Of a DNA stretch of 64,000 nt, positions 19,196 to 28,895 are shown one piece after another (positions within the stretch are counted from its first letter, which is position 1; the number at the start of each line of letters is the position of its first letter). The position numbers and the translations under genes were made by a program. The notes under the pieces were generated by a model. It was not told the origin of the DNA. It did not search any database and saw nothing but the letters and a program-made list of their open reading frames with translations. This DNA comes from Bacteroidetes bacterium GWF2_38_335 (GTDB taxonomy: Bacteria; Bacteroidota; Bacteroidia; Bacteroidales; GWF2-38-335). The stretch spans positions 1-64,000 of the forward strand of contig MEOH01000004.1 in the NCBI GenBank assembly GCA_001769535.1. Reading direction: 5' to 3'.

Positions 19196-21604
19196 ATGAA
19201 GTTTCTTGCTGCTATATTCCTGTTTTTTTTCTCTGCCTTAGGTTCTTATGGACAGATTAGTCCTGAGATCAGTAAGAAAATTCATACGCTGCAAAGTTTA
19301 CCGGAAGATACTATTAAAGCAAAACTTTATTCAGATATATTCAGTGACCTGATGTATGAATTTCCTGATACCAGCATGTATTATGCAAATTCGGGGATGG
19401 AACTTGCAGAAAAATTAAAATACAACAAAGGTATTGCAACAATTAGCAACAATATGGGGGTTGTTTATGAAACCTGGGGCGAGTTTCAAAAAGCACTTGC
19501 GAGTTACAATAAAAGTGTGAAATATGAAAAGCTCATGAAAAATGAAATTGGAGAGGCTTCATCTTACATTAATATAGGGAGTATCAATAAAAATCTCGGC
19601 AAATATAAAAACGCAATAAAATACTATAAAAAAGGAATTGCAATTTACCGTAAAAACAAGATGTTTCTTGAGGAATCCATCGGATATCTCAATCTTGGAA
19701 TAATTTATGACATACAGGGAATTTATGACGAATCATATAAGTACTTTTTACATGCGTTAAAACTTCATGAAGGAAGGCCAAAATCCTATGCTCTTGGTTC
19801 CATTTACATGAATCTGGGTGTTTTTGTAGACAATCAGGGGCGCAATGATGAAGCACTGAAATATTATTTGAAAGCATTGGACTCTTTTACCGGAGAAAAC
19901 AGTTTGAGTTCCGTTTCAAATACATATAACAACATAGGCTGTGTTTATGAGGAAAAGAAAAATTTCGACAAAGCCCTAGAATATTACCGTATGGCGCTGT
20001 CAATAAATGAAAAGCTTGGATTTAAAAATGGAATAGCACTGGTTTATGGAAATATTGGAAGCATACATAAAAACCGGAACAATACAGATTCGGCCATGTA
20101 TTATTACCAAAAGGCGGTTAAGATTTATGAGGAAATTCAGTACGTAGACGCCCTTGCTACAACCTATAATAGTTTGGGCATGCTTTATGGCGGAATGAAG
20201 AATTATCCAAAAGCCATTGAATATCTTGAAAAAGGGTTTAAAATCGGGATGGAAATACAAAATCCGGCGGTTATTAAAAATGCTGCAGAAGAACTCAGCA
20301 TCATCTACAGTAATACAGGAAACTACAAACTTTCCTTAGAATACCATATTCATTACAAAAACTACAGTGACAGTCTGGATACCGAAGAATCAATTCAGGA
20401 AATCACCCAGCTTCAGATGCAATATGAGTTTGATAAGGAAAGAAAAGTTGCCGAGATAGAAAAGGAAAAAACCCAAAAACTGCATGATGCCGAAATTGAC
20501 AGTAAAAATGCAAAAATTGACCAGCAAAGAACGCTAACTGCCTCTTTCATTGTTCTGTTTGTTTTGATGTGTGGATTTGCCTTTTTCATTTACCGCAGCT
20601 ACCGTCATAAAAGAAAAATGAATATGATGTTGTCGCAGCAAAAGGAAGAGATTCTGGAAAAAAACGAAGAGCTACAGCAGCAAAAAGAAGAAATACAGGC
20701 ACAGCGCGACGAAATAGAGGCACAACGCGATTTGGCCACCAGTCAGCGCGATCAGATCATTTACCAGAAAAAGGAAATCACCGACAGCATCCATTATGCC
20801 CGGCGCATCCAAACAGCTGTATTGCCCGATAAAAAACTGCTTAATTCCTTTTTCGCCGAAGCTTTTATCCTTTTCAGACCAAGAGATATTGTCAGCGGTG
20901 ACTTTTACTGGTTTACCAGGGTGGATGAGAAAGTTTTGTTTGCTGTTGCCGATTGCACCGGACATGGTGTTCCGGGTGCTTTTATGAGCATGCTCGGGGT
21001 TACCCTTCTCGATGAAATTGTTACCAAACAGCGAATAAAAAATCCTGCCGAAATCCTGAACCGGCTTAGGGACAACATAATTGTTGCTTTAAAGCAACAG
21101 GAACATGAAAGCAACAATGAAAAGACCGGCACTTTGTCTGCTGTGCGCGACGGAATGGATATTTCGCTGTGCCTGTATGATCCGGCTTCGGGTGAGTTGG
21201 TTTTTGCCGGAGCAAACAGTCCGGGCTACCTCATCCCCCGAAAAGACAGTACTGCCGAAAGGTTGATTGTAGAAATAAAACCCGATAAAATGCCGGTAGG
21301 ACTTTACCTTAAAGAAACCACGGATTTTTCATTCCAAACAGTTAATATCAGCAAAGGCGATATGTTGTTTCTGTTTTCTGATGGTTATGCCGATCAGTTT
21401 GGCGGTTCAGATAAAAAAACCGGAGGACGAAAATTCTTAAATAGCCGTTTTAAAGAACTGCTCAGCGAAATTGCTGCTAAACCCGCCGATGAACAGGAAA
21501 AGGCATTGAATAACGCCCTTGATAACTGGATGAATCCAGCAGGCAATCACAGCATTTCTTATGAACAGGTAGATGATATTCTGGTAATGGGAATAAAGTT
21601 TTAA
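19196..21604 (+). CDS. TPR-repeat sensor with SpoIIE-type serine phosphatase domain
   Basis: This 802-residue protein is the third SpoIIE phosphatase of the window and is built like the one at 10637-12973. It has a signal peptide (1-20), a periplasmic TPR array to about residue 400 and a transmembrane helix near 447-466. A long cytoplasmic coiled coil rich in QKEEI/QRDEI repeats (about 475-540) leads to the phosphatase domain (about 560-802). That domain keeps VSGDFYWF, DCTGHGVPGAFMS, SDGYADQFGG and QVDDILVMG. It lies between queD and hemW with gaps of 15 and 18 bases. The linkage to metabolic genes is probably co-transcription only. Confidence 0.92.
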   Translation: MKFLAAIFLFFFSALGSYGQISPEISKKIHTLQSLPEDTIKAKLYSDIFSDLMYEFPDTSMYYANSGMELAEKLKYNKGIATISNNMGVVYETWGEFQKALASYNKSVKYEKLMKNEIGEASSYINIGSINKNLGKYKNAIKYYKKGIAIYRKNKMFLEESIGYLNLGIIYDIQGIYDESYKYFLHALKLHEGRPKSYALGSIYMNLGVFVDNQGRNDEALKYYLKALDSFTGENSLSSVSNTYNNIGCVYEEKKNFDKALEYYRMALSINEKLGFKNGIALVYGNIGSIHKNRNNTDSAMYYYQKAVKIYEEIQYVDALATTYNSLGMLYGGMKNYPKAIEYLEKGFKIGMEIQNPAVIKNAAEELSIIYSNTGNYKLSLEYHIHYKNYSDSLDTEESIQEITQLQMQYEFDKERKVAEIEKEKTQKLHDAEIDSKNAKIDQQRTLTASFIVLFVLMCGFAFFIYRSYRHKRKMNMMLSQQKEEILEKNEELQQQKEEIQAQRDEIEAQRDLATSQRDQIIYQKKEITDSIHYARRIQTAVLPDKKLLNSFFAEAFILFRPRDIVSGDFYWFTRVDEKVLFAVADCTGHGVPGAFMSMLGVTLLDEIVTKQRIKNPAEILNRLRDNIIVALKQQEHESNNEKTGTLSAVRDGMDISLCLYDPASGELVFAGANSPGYLIPRKDSTAERLIVEIKPDKMPVGLYLKETTDFSFQTVNISKGDMLFLFSDGYADQFGGSDKKTGGRKFLNSRFKELLSEIAAKPADEQEKALNNALDNWMNPAGNHSISYEQVDDILVMGIKF

Positions 21605-21622
21605 CAGATTGAATTATAGACT

Positions 21623-22756
21623 ATGGCCGGTATTTATATTCATATCCCTTTCTGCAAGCAGCGATGTCATTACTGCGATTTTCATTCTTCGGATTCAATG
21701 GCCGAAAAAACCAGACTTATTGAATGTATTTCACTTGAACTCAAAAACCGCAATAAATATCTGGGCAATGAGCCGGTCGAAACAATTTACTTTGGCGGAG
21801 GAACACCTTCGGTATTAAACAAAGAGGAATTATCAATGATTCTGGAGGCTGTCAGAAGTAATTATAACGTAATCCAAAACCCTGAAATTACCATAGAATT
21901 AAACCCCGATGATCTATCGGTCGATTATTTTTTAATGCTCAGAAAACTTTCCTTTAACCGGGTCAGTATAGGCATTCAATCATTCAGCGATGATTTGCTT
22001 AAGCTTATGCGCCGGAGGCATAATGCAGATCAGGGCGTTCGTGGCGTTCTTGATGCCCAAAAAGCCGGTTTTGACAACATCAGCATCGATCTTATTTATG
22101 GGGTTCCGGGATTAACAGGTGAGCTTTGGGAACAAACACTTGAAAAAACCATTTCGCTCAATGTTCAGCATATTTCAGCTTACCATCTTACCATAGAAAG
22201 GGGAACTGTTTTTTCTGCAATGAACAGAAAGGGCCAGTTGAAAATTGTCAAGGAATCCGACAGCGTGAGCCAGTTTCATGAACTGGTTGAGTATTGCGAA
22301 AAAAATGGATTTATCCAGTACGAAATATCAAACTTCGGAAAGGAAGGTTTTTTTTCTATCCATAACAGCAATTACTGGAAACAGAAAAAATATCTGGGTG
22401 TAGGTCCTTCAGCCCATTCATTCGATCTGGAAAGCAGGCAATGGAATGTGTCTGACAACAAAATCTATATTGAAAAATCACTTAATGGTGAAATTTATCA
22501 TGAAAAGGAAATTCTGACCGAAGTGGACAGAATTAATGAATACCTCATGACTTCTTTGAGAACAATGTATGGTGTTGAAAAGGATTATGTTGAGAAAAAT
22601 TTTGGAAAAGAATATGCCGAAAAAATATACTATGGTGTCCAAAAATATATTCAGGGAGAATATGCAGAATTTAAAAATGGTCGATTAACTTTGACAAAAA
22701 AAGGAAAATTTATTTCCGACAGAATTATTACAGAATTATTTGTTTCAAATGACTGA
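21623..22756 (+). CDS. hemW: Radical SAM heme chaperone HemW
   Basis: This 377-residue radical SAM protein is related to oxygen-independent coproporphyrinogen oxidase but is best read as HemW, which delivers heme. The [4Fe-4S] motif is Cys11-x3-Cys15-x2-Cys18 in CKQRCHYCDF. It is followed by Phe20 where true HemN enzymes have a fourth Cys, and the N-terminal HemN extension is missing. GGGTPS and ELNPDDL are the usual SAM-binding landmarks, and the C-terminal HemN_C-like domain covers about 290-370. The start is the ATG after a short gap from the SpoIIE gene. Its last 8 bases overlap the next gene, so the two are translationally coupled. Confidence 0.92.
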   Translation: MAGIYIHIPFCKQRCHYCDFHSSDSMAEKTRLIECISLELKNRNKYLGNEPVETIYFGGGTPSVLNKEELSMILEAVRSNYNVIQNPEITIELNPDDLSVDYFLMLRKLSFNRVSIGIQSFSDDLLKLMRRRHNADQGVRGVLDAQKAGFDNISIDLIYGVPGLTGELWEQTLEKTISLNVQHISAYHLTIERGTVFSAMNRKGQLKIVKESDSVSQFHELVEYCEKNGFIQYEISNFGKEGFFSIHNSNYWKQKKYLGVGPSAHSFDLESRQWNVSDNKIYIEKSLNGEIYHEKEILTEVDRINEYLMTSLRTMYGVEKDYVEKNFGKEYAEKIYYGVQKYIQGEYAEFKNGRLTLTKKGKFISDRIITELFVSND

Positions 22757-24065
22757 ACAGCCAAAAAGACCGGATGCTTTTTACGGATATCTCGAAGGAT
22801 GGATATCCCTGGTGCTAAATATTGCACTTTTTGCCCTCAAATACTGGGCGGGCATTGTTAGCGGCTCTGTTTCACTGTTGGCCGGAGCATGGCATACGCT
22901 TTCAGATTCCTTCACCTCAATTGTTGTGCTTATAGGATTCAAGGTATCATCTGCACCGATTGATCGCAAACACCCTTTTGGAAGGGGAAAAGCCGAGCTG
23001 GTAGGGAACATCATTATTGGAGCTATTCTGGCAGTTATTGGTTCTCATTTTCTCATTGAATCCATATCAAAACTCAGAAACCATGAATCGGCAAGTTTCG
23101 GAACACTTGCCATAATAGTATCAATCATTTCATTGGTTATAAAAGAAGCTTTAGCCAGATTTGCCTTTATACTCAGTAAAAAAATCAATTCGCGTAGCTT
23201 GTTCAGCGAGGGATGGCATCACCGCAGCGAAACTTTTGCCTCTGCCCTGATACTCATCGGTATCGTACTTAATGACCAGTTTTGGTGGATTGATGCGGTA
23301 CTTGGTTTGCTTATTACCGGACTGATTTTTTATACGGCATTTGAACTTCTCAGGGAAAAAATCAGGCCTCTGATTGGTGTAAAACCCGATCCCGAACTCA
23401 TTAATAAGCTACAGGAAATGGCACAAGCAGTTTGCAAACGTGATTTGCATATTAACCATGCCTATATTCATGAGTATGGAAATGTTTCTGAAATTCGGTT
23501 TCATGTGCAGATTCCCGGAAACACCTCGCTTAACGATGCCCATTCTGTGGTCATAAAACTTGAAAAGGAAATTAAAGAGCGCCTTAAAATGGAGGCCATC
23601 ATCCATGTTGAACCAATGGATATTAAAACCATGGACACAAAAGCAGTGTCGTTCTATAAAAGGGAAAACCCCGGACTATATGAAGAATGTCTGAAAATAA
23701 GGAAAGAGGTTTTTGTCGATGAGCAAAAAGTGGACATCAGTCTGGAAATCGATGAACATGAAAACGAATGCAAATTCTGGCTGATTCAGCTCGACGGAGA
23801 GTCAGCCGCCACAGGCAGATGGCGTCTTACCCCCGATGGGTATAAGCTTGAGCGTTTTGCTGTGTTGAATAAATACAGGGCAACAGGATTGGGCCGGATA
23901 CTGCTTGAACACGTCCTTAGCGACATTTTGCCAACCGACAAACCAATTTACCTTTATTCCCAGACTTCAGCAGTTGGTTTTTACGAAAAATACGGATTCT
24001 ATAAAACGGGAGAACCTTTTATTGAAGCAAATATTGAACACTATAAGATGATTTTTGATATGTAA
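22749..24065 (+). CDS. Fusion of a cation diffusion facilitator and a GNAT acetyltransferase
   Basis: The 438-residue protein joins two modules. Residues about 10-210 are a CDF metal exporter with five to six transmembrane helices and the metal-site motifs HTLSD and HHRSE, followed by the cytoplasmic dimerisation domain (about 215-295). Residues about 300-438 are a GNAT acetyltransferase of the ElaA/YjcF type (EVFVDEQ, LERFAVLNKYRATGLGRILL, SAVGFYEKYGF). The CDF family exports Zn, Fe or Mn; the substrate is not evident here. The ATG at 22749 overlaps the hemW stop and was preferred over a TTG at 22740. The join is a continuous frame with no stop or slippery site. What the acetyltransferase modifies is unknown. 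Confidence 0.88.
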   Translation: MTEQPKRPDAFYGYLEGWISLVLNIALFALKYWAGIVSGSVSLLAGAWHTLSDSFTSIVVLIGFKVSSAPIDRKHPFGRGKAELVGNIIIGAILAVIGSHFLIESISKLRNHESASFGTLAIIVSIISLVIKEALARFAFILSKKINSRSLFSEGWHHRSETFASALILIGIVLNDQFWWIDAVLGLLITGLIFYTAFELLREKIRPLIGVKPDPELINKLQEMAQAVCKRDLHINHAYIHEYGNVSEIRFHVQIPGNTSLNDAHSVVIKLEKEIKERLKMEAIIHVEPMDIKTMDTKAVSFYKRENPGLYEECLKIRKEVFVDEQKVDISLEIDEHENECKFWLIQLDGESAATGRWRLTPDGYKLERFAVLNKYRATGLGRILLEHVLSDILPTDKPIYLYSQTSAVGFYEKYGFYKTGEPFIEANIEHYKMIFDM

Positions 24066-24073
24066 TTGTGTCA

Positions 24074-24238
24074 GCAAGAAAACCCCAACTTCTGCGTTAT
24101 GCTTGTCCCAAAAATGCTCATTTACATCAGTAAACTCCGCTTTTTGGGACTTCGCAACCGTAGCGAAGCGGAGCTCACGACCAAAGGGAGTAACCCTTGA
24201 ATTTGGGTTTTTCTCCTCTGTCACTTTAGTTTTCTTGC
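24074..24238. repeat. 165-bp intergenic element with terminal inverted repeats
   Basis: GCAAGAAAAC at 24074-24083 is the exact inverse of GTTTTCTTGC at 24229-24238. Inside, GTCCCAAAAA and TTTTTGGGAC form a second perfect 10-bp inverted repeat, and AACCC/GGGTT flank the ends. Frames across it (both strands) read as repetitive sequence with no domain, and I do not call them genes. It looks like a miniature inverted-repeat or REP-like element between the CDF-GNAT gene and a convergent lipoprotein gene. Confidence 0.65.
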
Positions 24239-24247
24239 AAGCTTTAA

Positions 24248-26005
24248 TTACAATTCCCAATCCTCATCAATCTCCCAGTTTTCCTTGACGGATATGGTTT
24301 TTTCGAAATACTGAACTTTCTCAGGTTGGCGTTTAAAAATGTACTTTCCCGTATCCCATTTGCGGTTTTTGTTGTTATCATAAATCACCCTAACCCGGTA
24401 TTCACCGGGCATTAAACCGTTAAACTTAAGTTTTTTATCCTTCAGGGTAACGGTCTCTCTTTGAATATCGCCTTTTGAATTAAGCAGTTGCACTACGAGA
24501 GGGGATTTTACTTTTTTCAAAGTCATAATCAGCGAGCCATATTTATCAGCAGTGTAGGTAGAAAAGCTGAAAACAGTGGAATCACATGCCATGCCATAAT
24601 AATCTTTTACTGCTCCTGAGTCAAGCAAAATCGTATACTCTGAACCTTCTTCCCATTTGGCAGATATGTGGTATTTACGCAGATAAAAAGTATCGCGCTT
24701 CATGTCAAACGGGATTTCAATTTTGGAGGTGTCCTGACGCATGAAAAGATGGATGGCTTTTTTGTTGAAACTCATTATAGGTGTTCCGAAAGAAACAATA
24801 AAATCCCTTTTGGGATGTAGAATTCCGCCTTTAGTTACCGCCTCGGCCAATAAAACTTTGGTATTGTTTTTTTCGTCTTTTTTTCTCTTGTCTATTGGTT
24901 TTTTATAACTGAACAACAGGGTGTCTTTTATCTGAATTGTTTTTTCAAGCGAATCGACGTCGGGTATAGTAACTAAAAGATAAATGCTGTCTTCTTTATA
25001 GATGGTTGAATCGGTGATCCAGATGGTAACAGAGTCTTTTACTTTATATTCTTCAACCATATAATCTTCAATGGAGGTGCTTATTCCCCGGAATTCAAAA
25101 TTTGCTTTCCCTTTTAGGGGTTTGTTCATTAAAAGGTCAAGGCGGTAAGGCTGTTTCCTTTCCTCTTTTGAAATAAATTGTTTGAGGTTGTCTTCTGCAA
25201 AAAGATTCAATGTGATGTTATCGGGCGAATACTTTATCATTCTTCTTGTTACCAGCGAATCGATTCCGGTTGAATCGTTGTGCAGGGTATCGGTTTTTAT
25301 TTCGCTCGTGACTGAGGTAATAAGCATGCTGTCAAGGAAAGCAATTTCTTCGGCAGGTTGGTCAAAAAGCATATTTGAATTGGCGTCATTCAGGGCAAAT
25401 ATTTTATATTCTCCGTCGTTGATGTTTTTCACCCTGAACAGTCCTTCTTTATTTGTCCGGCATACATAATCAGGTTTGCTTTTTAGAAAATCGATTTCCT
25501 GATTGCTTTTGTAAAGCATGACCAAAATATCGGCCGAGGGTTTTTTTGAAAAAGCATCTTCCACTTTTCCGGCAATTTGCATTGAATCGATGCGAGTGCC
25601 GGTGGAAAATACATAATTGAAATCGGTCAGCGGATTACCTTCAGTATTGTCGGCAATACCATCACCAAAATCAAAGTTATAGGTCATGTCACTTTTCAGC
25701 GTATCATTAATGGTAATAACAACAGATTTTCCCCGCACCTTTATTTCGGGTTGCTGTTTCAGTGGAGGCGATACCATCAGTTTTTGGGTTGCGCTGTTAA
25801 GTCGCACGTATTCATTGAACTCCAGAATTATTTTTCTATCTGTAAATCCCACCGAACGGTTTTCGGGTGATGTTTTTACCACCAAAGGAGGCTCTGAGTC
25901 GGTTTGACCACCGGTAAGCTCGCCCACATTGGCACAGCCGATCGTAAATCCTGTAAGAATTAACCAGAGTTTATATTTTTTGATTCTTCGGAACAATTTT
26001 TTCAA
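24248..26005 (-). CDS. Lipoprotein with an N-terminal Big_5-like Ig domain
   Basis: This is an outer-membrane-attached lipoprotein of 585 residues. The signal ends in the lipobox TIGC with Cys24. Residues about 38-135 form an SbsA/Big_5-like immunoglobulin domain (PPLVVKTSPENRSVGF, IILEFNEYVRL, YNFDFGDGIADNTEGN). A carboxypeptidase-regulatory-like domain (about 145-210, with VCRTNKEGLFRVKNINDGEYKIFAL) comes next. The rest is beta-rich with no known catalytic motif. The C terminus is acidic (WEIDEDWEL). The start codon is TTG; an in-frame TAA lies a few codons upstream and no ATG intervenes before the signal peptide. This architecture is common in Bacteroidota and has no assigned function. Confidence 0.75.
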   Translation of the reverse strand: MKKLFRRIKKYKLWLILTGFTIGCANVGELTGGQTDSEPPLVVKTSPENRSVGFTDRKIILEFNEYVRLNSATQKLMVSPPLKQQPEIKVRGKSVVITINDTLKSDMTYNFDFGDGIADNTEGNPLTDFNYVFSTGTRIDSMQIAGKVEDAFSKKPSADILVMLYKSNQEIDFLKSKPDYVCRTNKEGLFRVKNINDGEYKIFALNDANSNMLFDQPAEEIAFLDSMLITSVTSEIKTDTLHNDSTGIDSLVTRRMIKYSPDNITLNLFAEDNLKQFISKEERKQPYRLDLLMNKPLKGKANFEFRGISTSIEDYMVEEYKVKDSVTIWITDSTIYKEDSIYLLVTIPDVDSLEKTIQIKDTLLFSYKKPIDKRKKDEKNNTKVLLAEAVTKGGILHPKRDFIVSFGTPIMSFNKKAIHLFMRQDTSKIEIPFDMKRDTFYLRKYHISAKWEEGSEYTILLDSGAVKDYYGMACDSTVFSFSTYTADKYGSLIMTLKKVKSPLVVQLLNSKGDIQRETVTLKDKKLKFNGLMPGEYRVRVIYDNNKNRKWDTGKYIFKRQPEKVQYFEKTISVKENWEIDEDWEL

Positions 26006-26131
26006 ATAAACAGCAAATTAAACGCTTTTATCAAAAGAGAACAAATTGAAGGGTGTTTTTATTGCGGGTTGGGTTAATTTATTTATTTTTATTCACGGGT
26101 TTGTGTGAAACAATCTATAATTTAAGTAAAA

Positions 26132-26569
26132 ATGAATACAGATTATATAATTCGTGATTATGTTCCGGCCGACTTTGCAGAAATGGCCGAAATGTGGAAG
26201 CTTACCGGATTGGGAAATCCCGCCAGAGGAGATGGTCCTGAGGTAATTGAAAAAACCCTGAAATGCGGAGGTAAAATGCTTATAATGACTCAGGCCGACA
26301 CAAAAAGGGTAATAGGATGTTCGTGGCTTACCAATGACGGTCGGCGGATTTACCTTCATCATTTTGGAATACATCCCGACTTTCAGGGGCGCGGATTGTC
26401 AAAACCCCTGCTTGCCGAATCACTGAAATTTGCAAAAGAAATGAAAATGCAGATTAAACTTGAAGTACATCGTGAAAACACAACAGCAGTGAATTTGTAC
26501 AAAAAGGGCGGGTTTAATTATCTGGGTGATTACCATGTGTACATTGTCAGGGACATTGAAAAGATATGA
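26132..26569 (+). CDS. GNAT-family N-acetyltransferase
   Basis: The 145-residue protein is a single GNAT domain. Beta-strand 4 ends in IYLHHFGIHPDFQGRGLSKPLL, where the Q/RxxGxG/A acetyl-CoA loop is QGRGLS. ENTTAVNLYKKGGFNYLGDYHVY is the typical C-terminal end. Substrate is unknown. It is a separate gene between the Big_5 lipoprotein (divergent) and the polyprenyl synthase. The start is the first ATG in the frame. Confidence 0.88.
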   Translation: MNTDYIIRDYVPADFAEMAEMWKLTGLGNPARGDGPEVIEKTLKCGGKMLIMTQADTKRVIGCSWLTNDGRRIYLHHFGIHPDFQGRGLSKPLLAESLKFAKEMKMQIKLEVHRENTTAVNLYKKGGFNYLGDYHVYIVRDIEKI

Positions 26570-26626
26570 CAAACAAAAAGTACATCCAAAGATTTTTTTC
26601 CGTAAGTTTGGCTTAAATTATTTTTA

Positions 26627-27601
26627 ATGTCTGCAATAGATATCATTAAGGCCCCGGTTGCCACTGAAATGGATCAATTTGAAAAAACATTCAGGGCATC
26701 CATGAAATCAGATGTTTCTCTTTTGAGTATTATCACCAATTATATTCTGAAAAGAAAAGGAAAACAGATGAGGCCCTTGTTTGTTTTTCTTTCTGCAAAA
26801 CTTAACGGAACAATCAACAAATCTACCTATAATGCTGCTTCGCTGATCGAACTTATGCATACCGCCACACTCATCCATGATGATGTGGTTGATGAGGCTT
26901 ACGAAAGAAGAAATATGTTTTCGATCAATGCTTTGTGGAAAAATAAAGTAGCTGTCCTCACAGGCGATTACCTGTTGGCAAGAGGGTTGTTGCTGGCAGT
27001 TGCCGACAAAGAGCTTGAACTGCTTGAAATTGTTTCTGATGCAGTTAAGGAGATGAGCGAAGGTGAGCTGTTACAGATTGAAAAAGCCAACAGACTCGAC
27101 ATTACCGAAGAAATTTATTTTGATATTATCAGAAAAAAGACGGCTACTTTAATAGCTGCTTGTGCGGGTGCCGGAGCAAAATCCGTGGGAGCTTCATCAG
27201 AGGTGGTGGCAAAAATGAAATTATTTGGCGAATATGTTGGCCTTGCTTTCCAGTTAAAAGACGATATTTTTGATTTTCAGAAAACAAATCTAACAGGAAA
27301 GCCAACAGGAAACGACCTGAAGGAAAAGAAACTTACACTGCCGGTTATTTTTGCACTCAGGCAAGCCCCTGAAAATGAAAGGCGGATAATGATGAACAAC
27401 ATTCGCGATCACAATAAAAATTCAGGAAAAATAAGTGTGGTAATGGACTTTGTAAATAAAAGCGGTGGCATTGAATATACCACTCAAAAAATGAATGATT
27501 ATTGCGAAAAGGCCCGCACATTATTAATGGAATTCAGTGATTGTGAAGCAAGGAACTCATTGCTTGAATTTGTCAATTACACTGTAAGCAGAAATAAATA
27601 A
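26627..27601 (+). CDS. Trans-polyprenyl diphosphate synthase
   Basis: This cytoplasmic enzyme chains isoprenoid units onto allylic diphosphates, most likely to make the quinone side chain. The 324-residue protein has the first aspartate-rich motif in LIHDDVVDEAYERR and the second in FQLKDDIFDF, with the KxxxL-type GKQMRPLFVFLSAKL segment upstream. The small residues before the first motif (LMHTATL) are consistent with a long-chain (octaprenyl/heptaprenyl type) product, but chain length cannot be read with certainty. It stands between a GNAT gene and a convergent OsmC gene. Confidence 0.92.
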   Translation: MSAIDIIKAPVATEMDQFEKTFRASMKSDVSLLSIITNYILKRKGKQMRPLFVFLSAKLNGTINKSTYNAASLIELMHTATLIHDDVVDEAYERRNMFSINALWKNKVAVLTGDYLLARGLLLAVADKELELLEIVSDAVKEMSEGELLQIEKANRLDITEEIYFDIIRKKTATLIAACAGAGAKSVGASSEVVAKMKLFGEYVGLAFQLKDDIFDFQKTNLTGKPTGNDLKEKKLTLPVIFALRQAPENERRIMMNNIRDHNKNSGKISVVMDFVNKSGGIEYTTQKMNDYCEKARTLLMEFSDCEARNSLLEFVNYTVSRNK

Positions 27602-27609
27602 ATCCCTGA

Positions 27610-27999
27610 TCAGATAACCGAACTGTGCACTTCAAAAGCAGGCATTGATGCGATGGTTTTTTTCACTTTGCACATGTCAGCTACCTTGATTAGCGAATCA
27701 ATATATTTTTCGGGAAAGCCCTCAGGAACTTTAATATCCAGTTTAATATTAACCGGTAATCCGGTATCATGATTGTATTCCATTGACTGGATAATTTTTA
27801 TTCCTTCGGCAGAAATACCACGCTGGTCGCAAAACAACTTCACATAGATTCCGGCACAGGTGCCAATAGATGCAAGAAACAAATCAAAAGGGGTAGGAGC
27901 AGTATTGGTTCCGCCAACACTTGTCGGCTGATCGGTTTTAATGGTATGTCCATTTAAATGTGCAGTTACAACTTTTCCGCCGTCTAATGTAATTTCCAT
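27610..27999 (-). CDS. OsmC-family protein
   Basis: This 129-residue protein belongs to the OsmC/Ohr family of thiol-dependent peroxidases and related proteins. The PFDLFLASIGTCAGIYVKLFCDQRGI segment has the first conserved Cys (in TCAG) near the start of the central helix. The second Cys expected in the C-terminal half is in DMCKVKKTI rather than in the usual position, so peroxidase activity is uncertain. A second, different OsmC protein is encoded at 43727-44143. It is convergent with the polyprenyl synthase gene and stands alone. Confidence 0.82.
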   Translation of the reverse strand: MEITLDGGKVVTAHLNGHTIKTDQPTSVGGTNTAPTPFDLFLASIGTCAGIYVKLFCDQRGISAEGIKIIQSMEYNHDTGLPVNIKLDIKVPEGFPEKYIDSLIKVADMCKVKKTIASMPAFEVHSSVI

Positions 28000-28101
28000 T
28001 TGGATTAATTTTTTATGCCACTCAACTTAACATGTCTTGAGGCGAATAATAATATGAATAATTTACTACAGGTACTAAAGATTTTTTTACTATTGAAGTC
28101 A

Positions 28102-28716
28102 TTAAAACAAACCGTGCAATTCGGCATCAATTTTATTAATCACTTCGCGCAAATCCTCTGATTTTTCCGAGAAATTATTGCGGTCCACGTCAATGATGAG
28201 CATTTTGCCCATGGTGTATGAATTTATCCATGCTTCATAGCGCTCGTTAAGTCTTTTGAGGTAATCGAGGCGGATGCTGTTTTCGTATTTCCGGCCGCGT
28301 TTCTGAATTTGGTTTACCAGTGTGGGCACAGAGGCGCGCAGGTAAATAAGTAAATCGGGGGGCTGAATGAGAGAGCTCATCAGTTGAAACAGGCTGAAAT
28401 AATTTTCGAAATCACGGGTGGTCATCAATCCCATGGCATGCAGGTTGGGTGCAAAAATAAAGGCGTCCTCATAGATGGTACGGTCCTGTATCACGGTTTT
28501 GCCAGATTTTCTGAATTCGATGATCTGACTGAAACGGCTGTTCAGGAAGTAAATCTGAAGGTTGAAAGACCATCTTTGCATGTCTTCGTAAAAATCATTC
28601 AGGTAAGGGTTGTCATCAACATCTTCGTAATGGGGTTTCCACTTGTAATGTTTGGCAAGAAGCTCAGTGAGCGTAGTCTTTCCCGATCCTATGTTTCCGG
28701 CTATCGCGATGTGCAT
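28102..28716 (-). CDS. Deoxynucleoside kinase
   Basis: This cytoplasmic salvage enzyme phosphorylates deoxynucleosides. The 204-residue protein has a P-loop GNIGSGKTTL at 7-16, the catalytic and substrate-binding segment DRTIYEDAFIF, and the LID region KRGRKYENSIRLDYLKRL. This is the dCK/dGK-like family, and in Bacteroidota the substrate is usually deoxyadenosine or deoxyguanosine. The exact base preference is inferred only. It is not in an obvious operon; the next downstream gene is the OsmC gene. Confidence 0.9.
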   Translation of the reverse strand: MHIAIAGNIGSGKTTLTELLAKHYKWKPHYEDVDDNPYLNDFYEDMQRWSFNLQIYFLNSRFSQIIEFRKSGKTVIQDRTIYEDAFIFAPNLHAMGLMTTRDFENYFSLFQLMSSLIQPPDLLIYLRASVPTLVNQIQKRGRKYENSIRLDYLKRLNERYEAWINSYTMGKMLIIDVDRNNFSEKSEDLREVINKIDAELHGLF

Positions 28717-28895
28717 TTTTTATAGTTTTTTTCAATTACTAAAGTACAAATATTTTTTGATTGTGGTAATTTTTTTATCAACAGGAGAAGGAAATAAATC
28801 TGATCCTGTGACACCCTTCGGTAGCCGAATGTTTATATGAATACAAGTTTTCAGACTTGGTGTAGGAAAAACGTTATTATTAGAACGGTATGAAG
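28717..28895. other. Short intergenic gap
   Basis: AT-rich gap between a hypothetical exported protein and deoxynucleoside kinase, both on the minus strand. A small palindrome CCTTCGGTAGCCGAATG is at about 28813-28829. No gene, tRNA or riboswitch is seen. Confidence 0.6.

Noticed and set aside
23967-24288. Overlapping frames on both strands across 24066-24247
   Set aside because: Both are produced by the 165-bp inverted-repeat element and carry no domain.
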